Source: Ardenticatenaceae bacterium
GTDB taxonomy: Bacteria; Chloroflexota; Anaerolineae; Promineifilales; Promineifilaceae
Length of the DNA stretch: 64,000 nucleotides
Assembly (NCBI GenBank): GCA_020634415.1
Contig: JACKBT010000020.1
Coordinates: 38,378-102,377, forward strand
Direction: 5' to 3'
A model generated the notes under the pieces. The model saw only the letters and a program-made list of their open reading frames with translations, made no database searches and was not told where the DNA came from. Shown in pieces: positions 1 to 8,848 of the stretch; within the stretch, counting starts at the first letter, position 1; every line of letters begins with the position of its first letter. The position numbers were made by a program, and so were the translations under genes.

Positions 1-591
1 TGAAATACTCCCCAGAACGGCAAGCAGAAATTCTGCGAGCTTATCATGAAAGGTCAAGCCTACGAGGTTTGGCCAGAACCTTTGGCGTGGCTCGGCAAAC
101 AGTAGCCAAATGGTTAAAAAAAAGCCCAGACTCTACCACCCATTGCTCAGACCTTAGTGACCAGTAAAGGAGATGATGTTTTGGAACTGGATGAACTCTG
201 GTCATTTGTCTTGCATAAGGGCAACAAACGGTGGATTTGGATTGCCCTCTGTCGTCGCACTCGCCAAGTGGTTGCCTACTTTATTGGTGACCGTAGTGAG
301 GAAAGTTGCTGGCGTTTGTGGCAACGGATTCCCCGGGCTTACCGTCACTGTCAGACCTTCAGCGACTTCTGGGAGACCTATGCCACTGTTTTCGGCACTT
401 TGGCTAAAGAGCATCAATCGGTCGGCAAAGAAAGTGGTCAAACGGCTCACGTTGAACGCTGGAATAACACCTTGCGTCAACGCTTGGCACGCTTTGTACG
501 GAAGAGTCTCTCTTTTTCCAAATCGGATGAATTTCATGAAATTGCTCTCAAACTCTATCTGCATGAATACAATTTGAGGGTCATCAGTTGA
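1..591 (+). CDS. IS1-type transposase, two frames joined at an A8 run, 5' edge cut
   Basis: The first frame (from base 3, start codon apparently straddling the window edge) reads KYSPERQAEILRAYHERSSL and on through a helix-turn-helix (LRGLARTFGVARQTVAKWLK), as in the InsA half of IS1. A second frame carries the catalytic InsB half: VLELDELWSF with the first Asp, YFIGDRSEES, then HVERWNNTLRQRLARFVRKS with the Glu. The two frames meet at a run of eight A at 116-123; the second frame is open back to this run, so the join needs a +1 (or -2) slip. IS1 elements are known to make transposase by slippage at an A run, usually -1. The stop of the first frame lies near 167. I could not define the right terminal repeat. 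Lack of ACGGCCGT motifs fits a recent arrival. It may be active or frameshift-dead. Confidence 0.8.
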
Positions 592-613
592 GTGTTAACC
601 ATTACCTGATAAT

Positions 614-655
614 TACTCAATTACCCAATTACCCAATTACCCCATTACTCCCCAC
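614..655. repeat. Direct-repeat tract of the AATTACCC family
   Basis: Four tandem variants of AATTACCC/AATTACTC sit between the IS1 stop and the stop of the oppositely oriented GMC oxidoreductase. The same words recur at 4343-4390, 6945-6972, 31281-31304, 32551-32593 and 45301-45353, in several of them as inverted copies that can pair. No long stem forms here, so a terminator role is not evident at this copy. Confidence 0.6.
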
Positions 656-2216
656 TCAAAATCAAATCCGCACACTTCTCGCCAATCATAATGCAGGGGT
701 TGTTGGTGTTGGCGTTGATGATGAAGGGCATGATGGAGGCATCGGCCACACGCAGGCCCTGAATGCCGTGTACCTGCAAGCGGTCATTCACCACCGCCAT
801 GGGGTCGTGGCCCATTTTGCAGGTGCCGACGGGGTGATAGATATTCTGTGCCCAGTTGCGCACAAACTCGCGCAGCTCTTCATCACTTTGCACAGCGGCT
901 CCAGGCAAATATTCCTCCCCACGATAGGCATCAAACGCGGCCGAGTTTAAGATTTGGCGGGCGATTTTAATGCCCTCGACAATGACGGTCATGTCTTCTT
1001 CGGCCGACAGATAGTTGGGGTCAATGAGGGGTGGGTCGTGGGGGTCGGCGGAACGGAGGGTGAGATGGCCGACGCTTTTGCAGCCGACGATGCCGGAGGT
1101 GAGGGTGAAGCCATGCCCCTCGGGATTGCCTGCGCCGTGCAAGATGAACCAGCCAGGGGCGAAGTGGAATTGCAGTTCGGGCGCGGCCGATTCAGGGTTT
1201 AGTTTGAGAAAACCGCCCGCCTCACCCACGTTGGAGGTTAACATGCCTTTGCCTTCCTGGAACTTGGCGAACTGCTCTTCACTGGCGGCAGCGGTCAGGG
1301 TGATGGGTTGAGTAGCATGGTAGGCAACGGGGGCCATGAGATGATCTTGCAGGTTTTGGCCGACACCGGGTAAATCCATGACGACCTCAATGCCAAACTT
1401 TTCCAGCGTCTCACGGGGGCCAATGCCGGAGAGCATGAGGAGTTGGGGGGAGTTGATAGCACCGGTGCAGACGATGACTTCGTGGGCGGCGGTGGCGGTG
1501 TGGGCTGCGCCGTTTTTGTGGTAGACGGCTCCGGTGCAGCGTGGGCCATCGAAGGTGAGGTGTTGGACGTGGGCGTGGGGAACGGCCGTTAAATTTTCTC
1601 GTGTCAGTGCTGGATGCAGATAAGCCACAGCCGCACTATGGCGCATCCCATTCTTCTGTGTTACCTGATACAGGCCAAAGCCCTCCTGACTCGCGCCATT
1701 AAAATCATCGTTGATGGGGTAGCCCTGCTCACCAGCGGCCTGCACCAAAGCCTGAGAGAGGGGGCTGGGGTCACGCAGATCGGCCACGTTGATGGCCCCG
1801 CCAACGGCGTGATATTCCGATTCGCCGCGCTCCTGGTTTTGGGCTTTGCGGAAGTAGGGCAGCACATCCTCCCAGGCCCAGCCTTCGTTGCCCATTTCGG
1901 CCCAGGTGTTGTAGTTGGCGGGGTTGCCGCGCTGGTAGATCATGGCGTTGATGGAGCTAGAGCCGCCGAAGGCTTTGCCACGCGGCATGTATTCGATACG
2001 GCCGTTTAGATACTTCTGGGGTTCTGTTTCATAGGCCCAATCAAACGGGGTTTTGAACAACAGGGGGAAGGTGACGGGAACATGGATGTTTTGCTCATCA
2101 TCAGGGCCGCCCGCCTCGAGTAATAAGACCTGGTAACGGCCGTTCTCCGACAGCCGTGCGGCCACCGCGCAACCGGCTGACCCTGCGCCAATCACAATAT
2201 AATCGTACTGCATCAT
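645..2216 (-). CDS. GMC-family FAD-dependent oxidoreductase (choline dehydrogenase-like)
   Basis: 523 residues, normal length for glucose-methanol-choline oxidoreductases. The N-terminus has the FAD dinucleotide-binding motif YIVIGAGSAGCAVAARLSE. GMC signature 1 (RGKAFGGSSSINAMIYQRG, about residue 80-100) and signature 2 (TGAINSPQLLMLSGIGP, about 250) are present, and the C-terminal active-site region reads NIYHPVGTCKMGHD with the conserved His, followed by the flavin-proximal NANTNNPCIMIGEK. These enzymes oxidise primary alcohols at a flavin in the cytoplasm; choline, other alcohols or long-chain alcohols are all possible, and no betaine aldehyde dehydrogenase is adjacent, so I do not name it betA. 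The first of two adjacent ATGs is chosen because an AAGGAG lies four bases upstream. Confidence 0.9.
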   Translation of the reverse strand: MMQYDYIVIGAGSAGCAVAARLSENGRYQVLLLEAGGPDDEQNIHVPVTFPLLFKTPFDWAYETEPQKYLNGRIEYMPRGKAFGGSSSINAMIYQRGNPANYNTWAEMGNEGWAWEDVLPYFRKAQNQERGESEYHAVGGAINVADLRDPSPLSQALVQAAGEQGYPINDDFNGASQEGFGLYQVTQKNGMRHSAAVAYLHPALTRENLTAVPHAHVQHLTFDGPRCTGAVYHKNGAAHTATAAHEVIVCTGAINSPQLLMLSGIGPRETLEKFGIEVVMDLPGVGQNLQDHLMAPVAYHATQPITLTAAASEEQFAKFQEGKGMLTSNVGEAGGFLKLNPESAAPELQFHFAPGWFILHGAGNPEGHGFTLTSGIVGCKSVGHLTLRSADPHDPPLIDPNYLSAEEDMTVIVEGIKIARQILNSAAFDAYRGEEYLPGAAVQSDEELREFVRNWAQNIYHPVGTCKMGHDPMAVVNDRLQVHGIQGLRVADASIMPFIINANTNNPCIMIGEKCADLILSGE

Positions 2217-2316
2217 ATTTCTCCTTGTGTGATTTTTCCGAATGAGTTGTAGGCGTAAATGCTTTAGCTGCCCATTGTAGCACGGAAAACGGAAAACGGA
2301 ATGACCCGACGAGCCG

Positions 2317-4326
2317 TTATTGCTCTGGCGCAGCGTTGAACCACTGTTTTTGCGGCCAGGCGCGGGCGGCTTCGGCGGGGGTCATTTGGCCGGTGAGAAC
2401 GGCCGTTAGCTGCTCCCGCGTAAAATAGGCCTGTTCCTCAATGAGGACAGGGCGGGCAAAGGGGAAGGCGGTACGCATGGCATTGCCCAGCGGCAGCGGC
2501 AGTCTGGGCCAGAAGCCAATAAAACCAGCCACCGAAGGCCGCGCTGGAATAAGCCGAATGCGCTGTGTCGGCGGCTGATAGCTGAGATATTTGAGCCATT
2601 CCCAGGTGACTAACGGCCGTTCACTGCCCTGCACAATCACATTGCCCCGCACCCACAAAGGCGTAATGCCATCAAAGCGGTCGGAGCCGGGGAAGGGGAG
2701 AACGCCGATGGCATTCAAAAGGAGGTGATGTTCGTACTGCACGGGGTCTTCCACCCAGAAGAGAGACTGACGCTGCAATGACTGGGAGCGGAGCATAAAT
2801 AGTTCCAGTTCAGCCTCAGGCACTTGGGTCAGATCGGGGGTTTGGCCGGATGTGACCATCTGTTGATACCATTCGAGGGTGGCCGTGACGGCGGTGGCAT
2901 CTAACGGCCGTTGGCAGCGCACCGTTGCCTCCTCCGTACATTCATTCTTCCAGTTATAAGCATAGGAGTAAAGCGTGTCACGGGTGATGTCCAAATATCC
3001 ATACACCATATCTTCACTGGCATTAACCGCCAGAACCATGTCCATATCTTGCGCCATCTCCGCCCACGTCCACCGCAGCGTTGGCTCCGTCTGCGTGGCG
3101 TTGCGGTAGGCCATCGTATCGAAAAAGATAAGCTGCATTTCGGCCACATGGGGAACCTGCCACATACGCTCGTGCCAAAAAGATGCCAGCCACACCTGCT
3201 CATAAAAATCACCCGCCTCCAGCGTGCTGTCCCCTAAGGCAAAATCGGTAAGGTCATAAATGGTGCCGCTGGTAATCAGCTCCTCAGTCAGCCGCAGGGC
3301 CGCCCCATCCAACCCGACCAGTTCTGCCGGATCGGGTGGATTGGTGGAGAGGGGAACCAGTTCGATGGTGATGTGGGGGTTGAGGTGCATGAAGTTATCG
3401 GCGGCTTCCTGGTATTGGATGAAGGCTACATTATCTTCAGATGGTATGCCAAAGCGGACGGTGGCAGTGGCAGCCAGGTAGGCATCTACTTTTTGCTGCA
3501 GCAGTTGCCAAAAAATGGGTGCGGGACGGCCGTTTTCGTCCAAAGCCATCAGGTAAGGTGAAGGCACATAAATCTCACCCGCCAATGGTGTATCACGATA
3601 ATCATCACGTATCTGCACACGAATGGGAAAGCGGTCTTGGGGACAAACATCGTCACACAGCGAAGCCACAAAGCGGGAGGCACAATCCTCGGTCGGCTCT
3701 GGCACACTATTGCTATTCTGCTCAGGGCAATGCTCATTAACAATGCCGCTGATAAAGTTGCCAATCTCCCCTTGCCATTCCCAATCCGCTTCGTGCATGG
3801 TTAAGCTGCCCCAGTGGAAGGCCACTTGCTGCGGCAGGCCCCAAAAGTCGCCGGGTGGCGGCACATGCACCACCTGGGCATTTTGCTGGCGGAAGAAGGC
3901 AATGTTTTGCCAGGTTTGCCCATCGGCTTCCCAGGCCACATCGGCGCGAATGTTGGTGTTGAACTGTTCGGCGTGGGTAACGCGCATTCCGGCACGAGCT
4001 TTTGTCTGGTTGTAGGGCAGCAGTTGGGCGGCTTGCCAGGCTTCATCGTTGTTGAAGGCGGAGAGAAAGAGACGGCCGTTTCCCGCCAAATAAGCCTCGT
4101 GTTCCAGATCGAGCAAATCTTGAACGGCCGTTACCAACGCCTCCGCCGACTCATCATTGCGCGTCAAAATCTGGCGGCCCACAAAATAGCCGCCCAAAAT
4201 GACCACCACCAGCACAAGCCAGATGGGATGCACCGGCAAACGCGGCCCGCCACCAGAGGCGGGGCGGTTCATAAGTGCTTCGTTCTCTTCTTCTTCAACA
4301 ATGCGCCATTCAAACTGATCGCTCAT
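2317..4326 (-). CDS. Membrane-anchored extracellular solute-binding-like protein
   Basis: 669 residues. A short cytoplasmic head is followed by one hydrophobic segment (about residue 34-50, PIWLVLVVVILGGYFVGRQI), so the bulk should lie outside the cell. Residues about 250-600 have the look of an ABC sugar-type binding protein (ITIELVPL, FYEQVWLASFWHERMWQVPHVAEMQLIFFDT, TWAEMAQDMDM, VRGNVIVQGSERPLVTWEWL). There is no lipobox and no adjacent permease, so a sensor or enzyme-coupled role is as likely as transport. The 200-residue part before it (AEALVTAVQDLLDLEHEAYLAGN) resembles an NTF2-like or SBP-associated region, but I do not recognise it firmly. Several ACGGCCGT copies lie within the gene. 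Confidence 0.6.
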   Translation of the reverse strand: MSDQFEWRIVEEEENEALMNRPASGGGPRLPVHPIWLVLVVVILGGYFVGRQILTRNDESAEALVTAVQDLLDLEHEAYLAGNGRLFLSAFNNDEAWQAAQLLPYNQTKARAGMRVTHAEQFNTNIRADVAWEADGQTWQNIAFFRQQNAQVVHVPPPGDFWGLPQQVAFHWGSLTMHEADWEWQGEIGNFISGIVNEHCPEQNSNSVPEPTEDCASRFVASLCDDVCPQDRFPIRVQIRDDYRDTPLAGEIYVPSPYLMALDENGRPAPIFWQLLQQKVDAYLAATATVRFGIPSEDNVAFIQYQEAADNFMHLNPHITIELVPLSTNPPDPAELVGLDGAALRLTEELITSGTIYDLTDFALGDSTLEAGDFYEQVWLASFWHERMWQVPHVAEMQLIFFDTMAYRNATQTEPTLRWTWAEMAQDMDMVLAVNASEDMVYGYLDITRDTLYSYAYNWKNECTEEATVRCQRPLDATAVTATLEWYQQMVTSGQTPDLTQVPEAELELFMLRSQSLQRQSLFWVEDPVQYEHHLLLNAIGVLPFPGSDRFDGITPLWVRGNVIVQGSERPLVTWEWLKYLSYQPPTQRIRLIPARPSVAGFIGFWPRLPLPLGNAMRTAFPFARPVLIEEQAYFTREQLTAVLTGQMTPAEAARAWPQKQWFNAAPEQ

Positions 4327-4342
4327 AGTACCTGGGGGGTTA

Positions 4343-4390
4343 TGGGGTAATTGCGTAATGAAAGCAACGCCCCATTACGCAATTACCCCA
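4343..4390. terminator. 18-bp perfect hairpin in the PCMT/solute-binding gap
   Basis: The arms TGGGGTAATTGCGTAATG (4343-4360) and its exact complement (4373-4390) flank a 12-base loop. It lies just after the stop of the PCMT-like gene and before the next gene on the same strand. It has no long T run, so it could weaken rather than end transcription. It is built from the words of the AATTACCC family. Confidence 0.6.
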
Positions 4391-4398
4391 TTACTAAA

Positions 4399-5628
4399 TT
4401 ATTGCCACCGCAGCACAAACTGCTGCCACTGCTTGGGGATGATGCGTTCGTCGGGGCTGGGTTGGTAGGGATGGTTGAGAGGGTAGGCAGTGATAGATAG
4501 ATCGTTGATGGTGGGACGGCCGTTTCGTTCCCACTCGCTGATAACTGTCCACAAACGCTGCGCGGCCGTTGCTTGCGGGCCAAAGCCGCAAACAGCCAAC
4601 TCAATACGGGCCGGATCGTTGGTTTTTTGCGGAGCCAACACCGCCAAACTCTCCTTTGCCCACAACCCCATAGAGCTTTGCCATTTGCTGCTGTCAGTCT
4701 GGAAAAGCGGTGGCACCAGGCCAACATCTGCCGCTTCGCCATGCGCCACCAGATGGCAAAAGTGGCGTTCGCGCAGGGCCAGCCAGCCAGCCAGATCGCG
4801 CCCTAATTTGCGGCGCGTCAGCGTGATGCGGGTACGCTGTTGGGGGGCTGGCTGCTGCAGCCATTGGTAGATGGCATCGGCCTGATCGGGCAGCGGGGTG
4901 ATGGCCTGCAACGTCAGGTTGGGGATGGGGCCAAGAGTGAGAATGTACTCTGGCTCGGTGAAGGGGCCGCGCAGCCGCATGAAGCCGCAGGGGGCCACAG
5001 ATTGGCTGACAAAACGGCCGTTTTCCCGGTCAAAAGCGACGGATAGCTGGGGGCCATTGAGGGAGAGAGGCAGGAGCAGACGGCCGTTGGCCGCCAACTG
5101 CTCCACCCAAGCCGGGCTAATGTCCCAACCACCAACCGTCAGAATGATGCGATCATACGGAGCCTGGTCCACCCAGCCCAATGTGCCATCGGCACAGATG
5201 ACATGAACGGGAGCGGGAACGGCCGCTGCCGCCACATGCTCCCGTGCCGCCAGCACAATATCCTCATCAATATCCAGCGTCGTCACCCGCCCCGTTTCGC
5301 CCACAATGTGGGCCATGATGGCCGCGTTATACCCCGTGCCAGCCCCAATTTCCAGCACCCGATGGCCGGGCTGCAAATCAAGCTGCTCCAGCATAATCGC
5401 CATCATGGCTGGCTGGGAGGAGGAGCTGATGGCCCGGCCGTTTTCCATTTTGGTGGGAATGGCATCATCCTTATAGGCTTTTTCTAGGGGAATATCCGGT
5501 AAAAAGTGATGGCGCGGCACGGCGCGGAAGGCGGCCTCCACCCGCGACGACTGGATGAGTTTGTCGCTGGTGAGTTTGTCTATGAGGGCTTGATGGTAAA
5601 AGTTGGCTGCGTCTGATGGGTTGGACAT
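4399..5628 (-). CDS. Protein-L-isoaspartate O-methyltransferase-like protein with C-terminal extension
   Basis: 409 residues, about twice the length of a classical PCMT. Residues 1-200 match that family: VEAAFRAVPRHHFLP, DDAIPTKMENGRAISSSSQPAMMAIML (substrate loop) and the SAM-binding motif I HRVLEIGAGTGYNAAIMAHIVG, followed by the acidic VTTLDIDEDIV. PCMT repairs isoaspartyl residues in aged proteins by SAM-dependent methylation. The C-terminal 200 residues (LTLTRRKLGRDLAGWLALRERHFCHLV, VAHGEAADVGLVPPLF) are an extension seen in some methyltransferase relatives and may direct a different substrate, so repair activity is inferred. The start follows a hairpin-rich gap. Confidence 0.8.
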   Translation of the reverse strand: MSNPSDAANFYHQALIDKLTSDKLIQSSRVEAAFRAVPRHHFLPDIPLEKAYKDDAIPTKMENGRAISSSSQPAMMAIMLEQLDLQPGHRVLEIGAGTGYNAAIMAHIVGETGRVTTLDIDEDIVLAAREHVAAAAVPAPVHVICADGTLGWVDQAPYDRIILTVGGWDISPAWVEQLAANGRLLLPLSLNGPQLSVAFDRENGRFVSQSVAPCGFMRLRGPFTEPEYILTLGPIPNLTLQAITPLPDQADAIYQWLQQPAPQQRTRITLTRRKLGRDLAGWLALRERHFCHLVAHGEAADVGLVPPLFQTDSSKWQSSMGLWAKESLAVLAPQKTNDPARIELAVCGFGPQATAAQRLWTVISEWERNGRPTINDLSITAYPLNHPYQPSPDERIIPKQWQQFVLRWQ

Positions 5629-5640
5629 GCCGCTTTGTAG

Positions 5641-5709
5641 AATTATGAATTAGAAATTAAGAATTAGGAAAATGCCCCTTCATAATTCCTAATTCTTAAT
5701 TCATAATTT
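5641..5709. repeat. Imperfect AT-rich inverted repeat
   Basis: The left arm (5641-5670) and right arm (5687-5709) are complementary except for a seven-base bulge. Both are made of the words AATTATGAATTA/AATTAAGAATTAGG. It lies in the leader of the PCMT-like gene and downstream of the winged-helix gene. It is one of several gap palindromes made from short repeated words. Confidence 0.6.
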
Positions 5710-5733
5710 CTTCCTTGCGGCCATTATAACAGA

Positions 5734-5766
5734 AACGGCCGTTTCCCACTGGTGGAAACGGCCGTT
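5734..5766. repeat. Hairpin made of two ACGGCCGT motifs
   Basis: Two AACGGCCGTT-type copies are arranged as an inverted repeat: arms AACGGCCGTTTCC and GGAAACGGCCGTT with loop CACTGGT. Each motif is itself palindromic, so either a 13-bp stem or two small ones can form. It lies between two genes of the same strand. Confidence 0.65.
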
Positions 5767-5841
5767 CAAGAGGCAAAGAGCAAAACTGTTTACTTACGCT
5801 TAATGCGCCTGCTCCATCACCTCAGCCACCATGCTATTCAC

Positions 5842-6765
5842 TTACGGCTGCCACTCCTCACGCAAAACACGCAGCAGTTCGATGGTCTCCTCAATCTCCT
5901 CACCATTCAGGGCAATGTGCCAGGGCACATAAAAGTAATCATCGGTGCGGCGTTCGGCCTCAGCCTGGGTGATGCGACCTGCTTCGGTGAGGTGGTATGT
6001 CTCCCCTTCGGTCACCAGCCAGCCGCGCTCGGCCAATTGGTGCAGTGCCGCCGCAAAATCCTCTCGACTGTAACCACGATAGGCCAATTCGTTGAAGAGA
6101 GAAACGGCCGTATTCGCCCCCCCACTCGCCACCAACGAAAACGCCTCCCACTCATACCCCATCACCCCCAACGGCTGCCACGCCGCCATATGAGCATCAT
6201 CCCGGAAAGCATTAAAATCGCTGATCATATGCAGCAGCCGTGCCAACAAGGGCGCATCCGCATCCGGCGCACGGCGGTGCGAATAACGCAAACACCAACT
6301 GCCCGGCGGGTTGGGACAGCGCAAACTGGCCTCAATAACCCGACGCAGCAGCCCTTCCAGGCGAACCACAGCCACATTTTCTGGTGGTGTCACCTCACGC
6401 AGCAGCATCGTGGTGCGCCCCTTCAGCCGCAGCATCACCTCACGCCCTTCATCCGTCACATAATAATCATCCCCGCGCCGGTCCAGCCACTTTTCCCCGG
6501 CCATCATCTCCAGCAAAGCCAAGGCCATCGTCTGCGAAGCATAAATATCCCGCACCCGCAGTCTGGCAACCGACAACGGCTCCGGGTCAAACTCGGCCGC
6601 CTGGATCATGTACCAGGCCGGGCTTTCAGCCCGCCCCCGCTGCACCATCAGCAGGGGATGGGGCGTGGGCGGATCAGTTTGCTGCTGCTGTACGGCCATC
6701 ATGGCCTGGTAAAAGGGCATGGCTGTATTTTGGATGTCGTCATAAAAAGCTGCATCTAATTTCAT
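5842..6765 (-). CDS. Tandem winged-helix protein of unknown function
   Basis: 307 residues from the ATG at 6765, preferred over an upstream in-frame start because GGAGG lies seven bases before it. Two winged-helix-like stretches are visible: MALALLEMMAGEKWLDRRGDDYYVTDEGREVM (about residue 80-115) and FAAALHQLAERGWLVTEGETYHLTEAGRITQAEAE (about 245-280). Each has the helix, wing and TEGR/TEAGR ending seen in MarR- or HxlR-like domains. Between them is a helical part with DFNAFRDDAHMAAWQ. This organisation resembles a group of actinobacterial and chloroflexal proteins annotated as helix-turn-helix domain proteins, but I cannot name a ligand or target. It stands alone between divergent transcription units. 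Confidence 0.6.
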   Translation of the reverse strand: MKLDAAFYDDIQNTAMPFYQAMMAVQQQQTDPPTPHPLLMVQRGRAESPAWYMIQAAEFDPEPLSVARLRVRDIYASQTMALALLEMMAGEKWLDRRGDDYYVTDEGREVMLRLKGRTTMLLREVTPPENVAVVRLEGLLRRVIEASLRCPNPPGSWCLRYSHRRAPDADAPLLARLLHMISDFNAFRDDAHMAAWQPLGVMGYEWEAFSLVASGGANTAVSLFNELAYRGYSREDFAAALHQLAERGWLVTEGETYHLTEAGRITQAEAERRTDDYFYVPWHIALNGEEIEETIELLRVLREEWQP

Positions 6766-6944
6766 CGTGGCCTCCAAACTCAAAGTATAAGTGTCCTGAC
6801 TGTTGTAAGCGAGAACGGCCGTTTTTTATCAATCGCCGTAGTTGTAGCCTGCCCAATTTCGGGTAAGATTCGGGGATTAACGGCCGTTACCCTGTCACAT
6901 TCCTCGCCGCAACGGTGTTACTTGAAAAAACATTATCTAGCGGA

Positions 6945-6972
6945 TCAATTACCCAATTACCCAATTACCCAT
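6945..6972. repeat. Direct AATTACCC repeats before an ABC ATPase
   Basis: Three tandem AATTACCC words end five bases before the ATG of the ABC ATPase at 6977, so this short-word tract occupies the place of a normal ribosome-binding site. No clear Shine-Dalgarno is present. Confidence 0.55.
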
Positions 6973-6976
6973 CCCC

Positions 6977-7897
6977 ATGACTTACGCCATAGACACCCAA
7001 AACTTACGCAAAGAATTCGGCAAAAAAGTTGCCGTCGCCGACCTCACCCTGCAAGTGCAGCGCGGCGAAGTATTCGGCTTTTTGGGGCCAAACGGAGCCG
7101 GCAAAACCACCTCCGTTAAAATGCTGTTGGGGCTGATCCAGCCCACCAGCGGCACGGCCAATCTCCTCGACAAACCCTTAGGCGACCGTCTTACTCGCGC
7201 CAAAGTCGGCTTCTTACCCGAACATTTTCGCTTTCACGAATGGTTGAAAGCGGCCGAATTTTTGGACTTTCACGGCCGTTTATACGGCATGAGCCGAGAA
7301 CAGCGAGCCAACGTCATCCCCGACCTGCTCAAACTCGTCGGCCTGCACCAACGTGCCGACACCAAACTGGGGGCCTTCTCCAAAGGCATGTTGCAGCGCA
7401 TCGGCCTGGCCCAGGCCCTGCTCAACAGCCCCGATCTCGTCTTCCTCGATGAACCCACCTCTGGCCTCGACCCCATTGGCCGCCGCCTGGTGCGGGAGAT
7501 TATTGAGGGATTACGCGAAGAGGGAACGGCCGTCTTCCTCAACTCCCACCTGCTCAGCGAAATCGAAAAAACCTGCGACCGCGTGGCCTTCATCCGCGAG
7601 GGGCGGGTGCTGCAAACCAGCACCCTGGCCGACTTTGAGAAAGAGACCATCCGCGTAGCCCTGCGCGTGGGCCAACCCACCCCACAGTTGCTCACCGACC
7701 TGGCCCAGTTTGGCGATGCAGTAGAGATGGAGAAGGTAAACGGCCGTATCCACCTCACCCTCGCCAGCGAAGACAAACTACCCCAACTGGCCGCCTGGCT
7801 GCACAGCAACGGCCACGCCCTCTACGAACTCAGCCCCGAACGCACTTCCCTGGAAGATCGCTTTTTGCAAATTATTGGAACCGAATCAAATGAATAA
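6977..7897 (+). CDS. ABC transporter ATP-binding protein
   Basis: 306 residues, typical of ABC-2 type exporters. Walker A is FLGPNGAGKTTSVKML (about residue 36), the signature is FSKGMLQRIGLAQALL (about 136), Walker B is LVFLDEPTSGLDP and the switch His is in LNSHLLSEIEK. The C-terminal 80 residues (IRVALRVGQPTPQLLTDLAQFGDAV) are the usual accessory domain. It is followed 74 bp later by a six-helix permease on the same strand, with a family-A hairpin between. The pair probably moves a drug, lipid or glycan intermediate across the membrane; the substrate cannot be read from sequence. Confidence 0.9.
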   Translation: MTYAIDTQNLRKEFGKKVAVADLTLQVQRGEVFGFLGPNGAGKTTSVKMLLGLIQPTSGTANLLDKPLGDRLTRAKVGFLPEHFRFHEWLKAAEFLDFHGRLYGMSREQRANVIPDLLKLVGLHQRADTKLGAFSKGMLQRIGLAQALLNSPDLVFLDEPTSGLDPIGRRLVREIIEGLREEGTAVFLNSHLLSEIEKTCDRVAFIREGRVLQTSTLADFEKETIRVALRVGQPTPQLLTDLAQFGDAVEMEKVNGRIHLTLASEDKLPQLAAWLHSNGHALYELSPERTSLEDRFLQIIGTESNE

Positions 7898-7898
7898 G

Positions 7899-7964
7899 AG
7901 AGATTAGAGACCAGAAATTGGAGACTAATAGGCTCCAGTCTCCAGTCTCCAATCTCCTAATCTC
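7899..7964. repeat. GGAGACT/AGTCTCC inverted repeat (family A), copy 1
   Basis: The left arm is built of variants of AGAGACC and TTGGAGACT, the right arm of CCAGTCTCC and CTAATCTC, and they pair imperfectly around a short loop. It lies between the ABC ATPase and its permease and could lower permease expression. Further copies: 16136-16202, 19902-19955, 24220-24258, 26172-26210 and 41794-41837. Confidence 0.7.
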
Positions 7965-7971
7965 AAAAAAA

Positions 7972-8802
7972 ATGACCACACTCAACATCGCCTACCTCAC
8001 CTTCCGCGAAACCCAGCGCCGCCGCATCTTGTGGGTGGCCCTGGCTATGGGCATCGGCTTCCTCATCGTCTTCGCCCTCGGCTTCCACTACGTCTACAAA
8101 GATGTCTCCTCCTCCCGCATGAGGCAGGACGAAATAGACATGGTGGCTGGCTTCTTGCTAATGGCCGGTCTCTACGCCACCAACTTCCTCATCATCGTCA
8201 TGTCCGTCCTCACCTCCGTCACCACCATCTCCGGCGAAATAGATTCCCACACCGTCGAAAGCCTCGTCACCAAACCCATTCGCCGCTGGGAGTTAGTCTT
8301 GGGCAAATGGCTGGGCTACGCCCTGCTGCTGCTGGCCTACATCTTCCTCCTCGCTGGCGGCATCGTCCTCATCGTCTACCTGCTCTCTGGCATTACCGTC
8401 ACCAACCCCCTGCCCGGCATCGGCCTGATGGTGATGCAGGGCATGGTAGTCTTGTCTGTGTCTCTGTTGGGCGGCACACGGCTGTCTACCCTGGCCAACG
8501 GGGTTTTGGCCTTTATGCTTTATGGCGTAGCCTTTTTGGGCAGTTGGGTGGAGCAGATTGGGGCGTTTTTGAAGAACGAAACGGCCGTTAACATCGGCAT
8601 CATCACCAGTCTCATCATGCCCAGCGAAGTACTGTGGCGCAAAGCCGCCAGCCTCTTCCTGCCCCAATTCGTCAACAGCCCCTTCGCTGGCCCCTTCACC
8701 ATCTCCTCCCAACCCAGCCCCCTCATGCTCTGGTACGCCGTCTTTTATGCCATCGTCCTCCTCCTCCTCGCCCTCTGGAGCTTCTCCGCCCGCGATTTAT
8801 AA
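7972..8802 (+). CDS. ABC-2 type transporter permease
   Basis: 276 residues from the ATG at 7972; an earlier TTG at 7918 would run through the hairpin repeat and is unlikely. About six hydrophobic segments are visible: WVALAMGIGFLIVFALGF, GLYATNFLIIVMSVLTSVTT, ALLLLAYIFLLAGGIVLIVY, GIGLMVMQGMVVLSVSLLGG, GVLAFMLYGVAFLGSW and LWYAVFYAIVLLLLALWSF. The cytoplasmic motif ISGEIDSHTVESLVTKPIRRWELVLGKWLG is characteristic of this permease class. It partners the ATPase just upstream. Function beyond export is unknown. Confidence 0.85.
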   Translation: MTTLNIAYLTFRETQRRRILWVALAMGIGFLIVFALGFHYVYKDVSSSRMRQDEIDMVAGFLLMAGLYATNFLIIVMSVLTSVTTISGEIDSHTVESLVTKPIRRWELVLGKWLGYALLLLAYIFLLAGGIVLIVYLLSGITVTNPLPGIGLMVMQGMVVLSVSLLGGTRLSTLANGVLAFMLYGVAFLGSWVEQIGAFLKNETAVNIGIITSLIMPSEVLWRKAASLFLPQFVNSPFAGPFTISSQPSPLMLWYAVFYAIVLLLLALWSFSARDL

Positions 8803-8807
8803 TCATT

Positions 8808-8836
8808 GTAGAGACGGTGCAATGCACCGTCTCTAC
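8808..8836 (+). terminator. 14-bp perfect hairpin after the permease
   Basis: Arms GTAGAGACGGTGCA and its complement pair around a one-base loop six bases after the permease stop. It ends 13 bases before the MOSC gene start, with no T run. Related words recur in the large palindrome at 55628-55783. Confidence 0.6.
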
Positions 8837-8848
8837 AGAAAACAATAA

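Noticed and set aside
605..655. AATTACCC tandem words as a CRISPR array
   Set aside because: Units are eight bases with no spacers, and the same words occur as hairpins elsewhere.
1614..2009. Plus-strand frame opposite the GMC oxidoreductase
   Set aside because: It is an antisense shadow of a clear family gene, with biased Gly/Val/His composition.
5203..5487. Plus-strand frame opposite the PCMT-like gene
   Set aside because: Antisense shadow; no start signal.
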